Source: CAYOOT01 sp964405665 (lineage in GTDB: Bacteria > Bdellovibrionota_C > UBA2361 > SZUA-149 > CAZDWZ01). From it: a stretch of 14,622 bases of DNA. A program made the translations under genes and the position numbers. Shown one piece after another: positions 14,003 to 14,622 of this stretch. The notes below the pieces were generated by a model. It had not been told where the DNA came from. It saw only the letters and a program-made list of their open reading frames with translations, and searched no databases. Location of the stretch: contig CAYOOT010000070.1 of assembly GCA_964405665.1 (NCBI GenBank), positions 1 through 14,622 of the forward strand, given 5' to 3'. How positions within the stretch are numbered: the stretch's first letter is position 1; every line of letters starts with the position of its first letter.

Positions 14003-14622
14003 ATGATCAAGCTTGAAATGAAACCTAGCCCCCGGCTTGTTCAACAAATTGCCAGAATTGAACGATTTTGCGGCTATTGGGAAAAAGCAGCTATCAATAA
14101 TTTTAGTTTAATTGAAGACTTAAAAACATCTTCTATTATTGCTGGATCGATTTCTGCCTTAAAATTAGATAGCACCACCTCTCCCAAAACTAGTATTTTG
14201 ATTGGAAATATTCCTGAATTTACTAAACAAAAAGATTTCCTGCTCAGTGATTTAAGCGAATTCATAAAACTACATGAATTTTATATTGAATTAGATTCGC
14301 ATAAATTATCTGAGTTATTTTACCTGCTCCAATCTTCTTCCTCATCTGATTTTCTAAAACCATTTAGAAAATCCTCTTTAAATTTTACTGCTCCTTGTTT
14401 TCTAGCGGCTCGATCTCCCCAGAGTGGTATTGCTTTGGATAAGGAAGAAATTATTTTTCCTGCAGTTTCATCTTTTCTTGTTGAAAATAGATTAGAAGAA
14501 TTATTGGAATGGGCTAATGAACAACTTTTGGAAGGGCAATTTCACCCTCTTTTTATCATTGGAACTTTTCACTTACTTTTTTTACAAATGCTCCATACAA
14601 AGAATAAGAATACGCATCATAG
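14003..14622 (+). CDS. Fic/DOC-like protein with degenerate motifs, C-terminus cut by window edge
   Basis: The 206 visible residues follow the layout of Fic-family proteins. The N-terminal helix RLVQQIARIERFCGYWEKAA (11-30) comes first, then a region resembling the inhibitory helix, a linker with a PAVSSFLVENRLEELLEW-type segment, and HPLFIIGTFHLLFLQMLH leading into the position of the catalytic motif. Canonical Fic enzymes, which attach AMP or other nucleotide parts to proteins, have HPFx(D/E)GNGR. Here His198 is followed by TKNKNTHH, so the phosphate-binding Asp/Glu, Gly and Arg are absent. The inhibitory (S/T)xxxE(G/N) glutamate also looks replaced (SIIAGSISALKLD, 44-56). Catalytic activity is doubtful. 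The start is the first ATG after an in-frame stop at 13988; a GTG at 13997 is possible. No clear Shine-Dalgarno is seen. The family call rests on pattern memory only. Confidence 0.55.
   Translation, partial: MIKLEMKPSPRLVQQIARIERFCGYWEKAAINNFSLIEDLKTSSIIAGSISALKLDSTTSPKTSILIGNIPEFTKQKDFLLSDLSEFIKLHEFYIELDSHKLSELFYLLQSSSSSDFLKPFRKSSLNFTAPCFLAARSPQSGIALDKEEIIFPAVSSFLVENRLEELLEWANEQLLEGQFHPLFIIGTFHLLFLQMLHTKNKNTHH

Noticed and set aside
14588..14622. A frameshift hiding a normal Fic motif.
   Set aside because: The other two frames read SIQRIRIRII and an early stop, with no HPF or GNGR remnants.

Overview
The window comes from an AT-rich Gram-negative bacterium, and the gene content points to deltaproteobacterial affinity (inference). 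The pointers are an ATP synthase operon with paired b'/b genes and a signal-peptide-like N-terminus on subunit b, a bactofilin gene at its head, a DUF1207 envelope protein, and a gene resembling the MXAN_5187 C-terminal domain family. Two runs of exactly 100 N (4609-4708 and 7593-7692) are scaffold gaps of unknown true length, so this looks like a draft or metagenome assembly. I see no rRNA, tRNA, CRISPR array or transposase.

Layout. 1-3189 (minus): glmU then glmS (glmS runs off the left edge), the two enzymes that make UDP-GlcNAc from fructose-6-phosphate, one base apart and read from a good sigma70-type promoter at 3226-3253. 3283-3861 (plus): a divergent MXAN_5187-like gene. 3974-4806 (minus): a DUF1207 protein broken by the first gap. 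4896-6599 (minus): a 567-residue cysteine-rich protein with duplicated modules, of a type I associate with Candidate Phyla Radiation genomes, followed by a hairpin terminator. 6729-7368 (plus): a HigB/HigA-like toxin-antitoxin pair with a palindromic operator between its -35 and -10 boxes.

7365-13810 (minus) is one long operon, transcribed from right to left: bactofilin, b' (atpX), b (atpF), delta (atpH), alpha (atpA), gamma (atpG), beta (atpD), epsilon (atpC). The second gap hides the atpD/atpC junction, so the continuous reading frame across it is an artefact. Fo subunits a and c (atpB, atpE) are not in this cluster. A near-perfect tandem 30-bp GC-rich repeat lies between atpG and atpD. 14003-14622 (plus) is the start of a Fic-like protein whose inhibitory and catalytic motifs both look degenerate.

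The order atpC-glmU-glmS is the classical one known from E. coli. Here about 4.2 kb of accessory genes (DUF1207, the Cys-rich protein, toxin-antitoxin, MXAN_5187-like) sits between atpC and glmU. That block is the accessory part of the window. Its most unusual member is the Cys-rich modular protein, whose flanks also carry short matching repeats.
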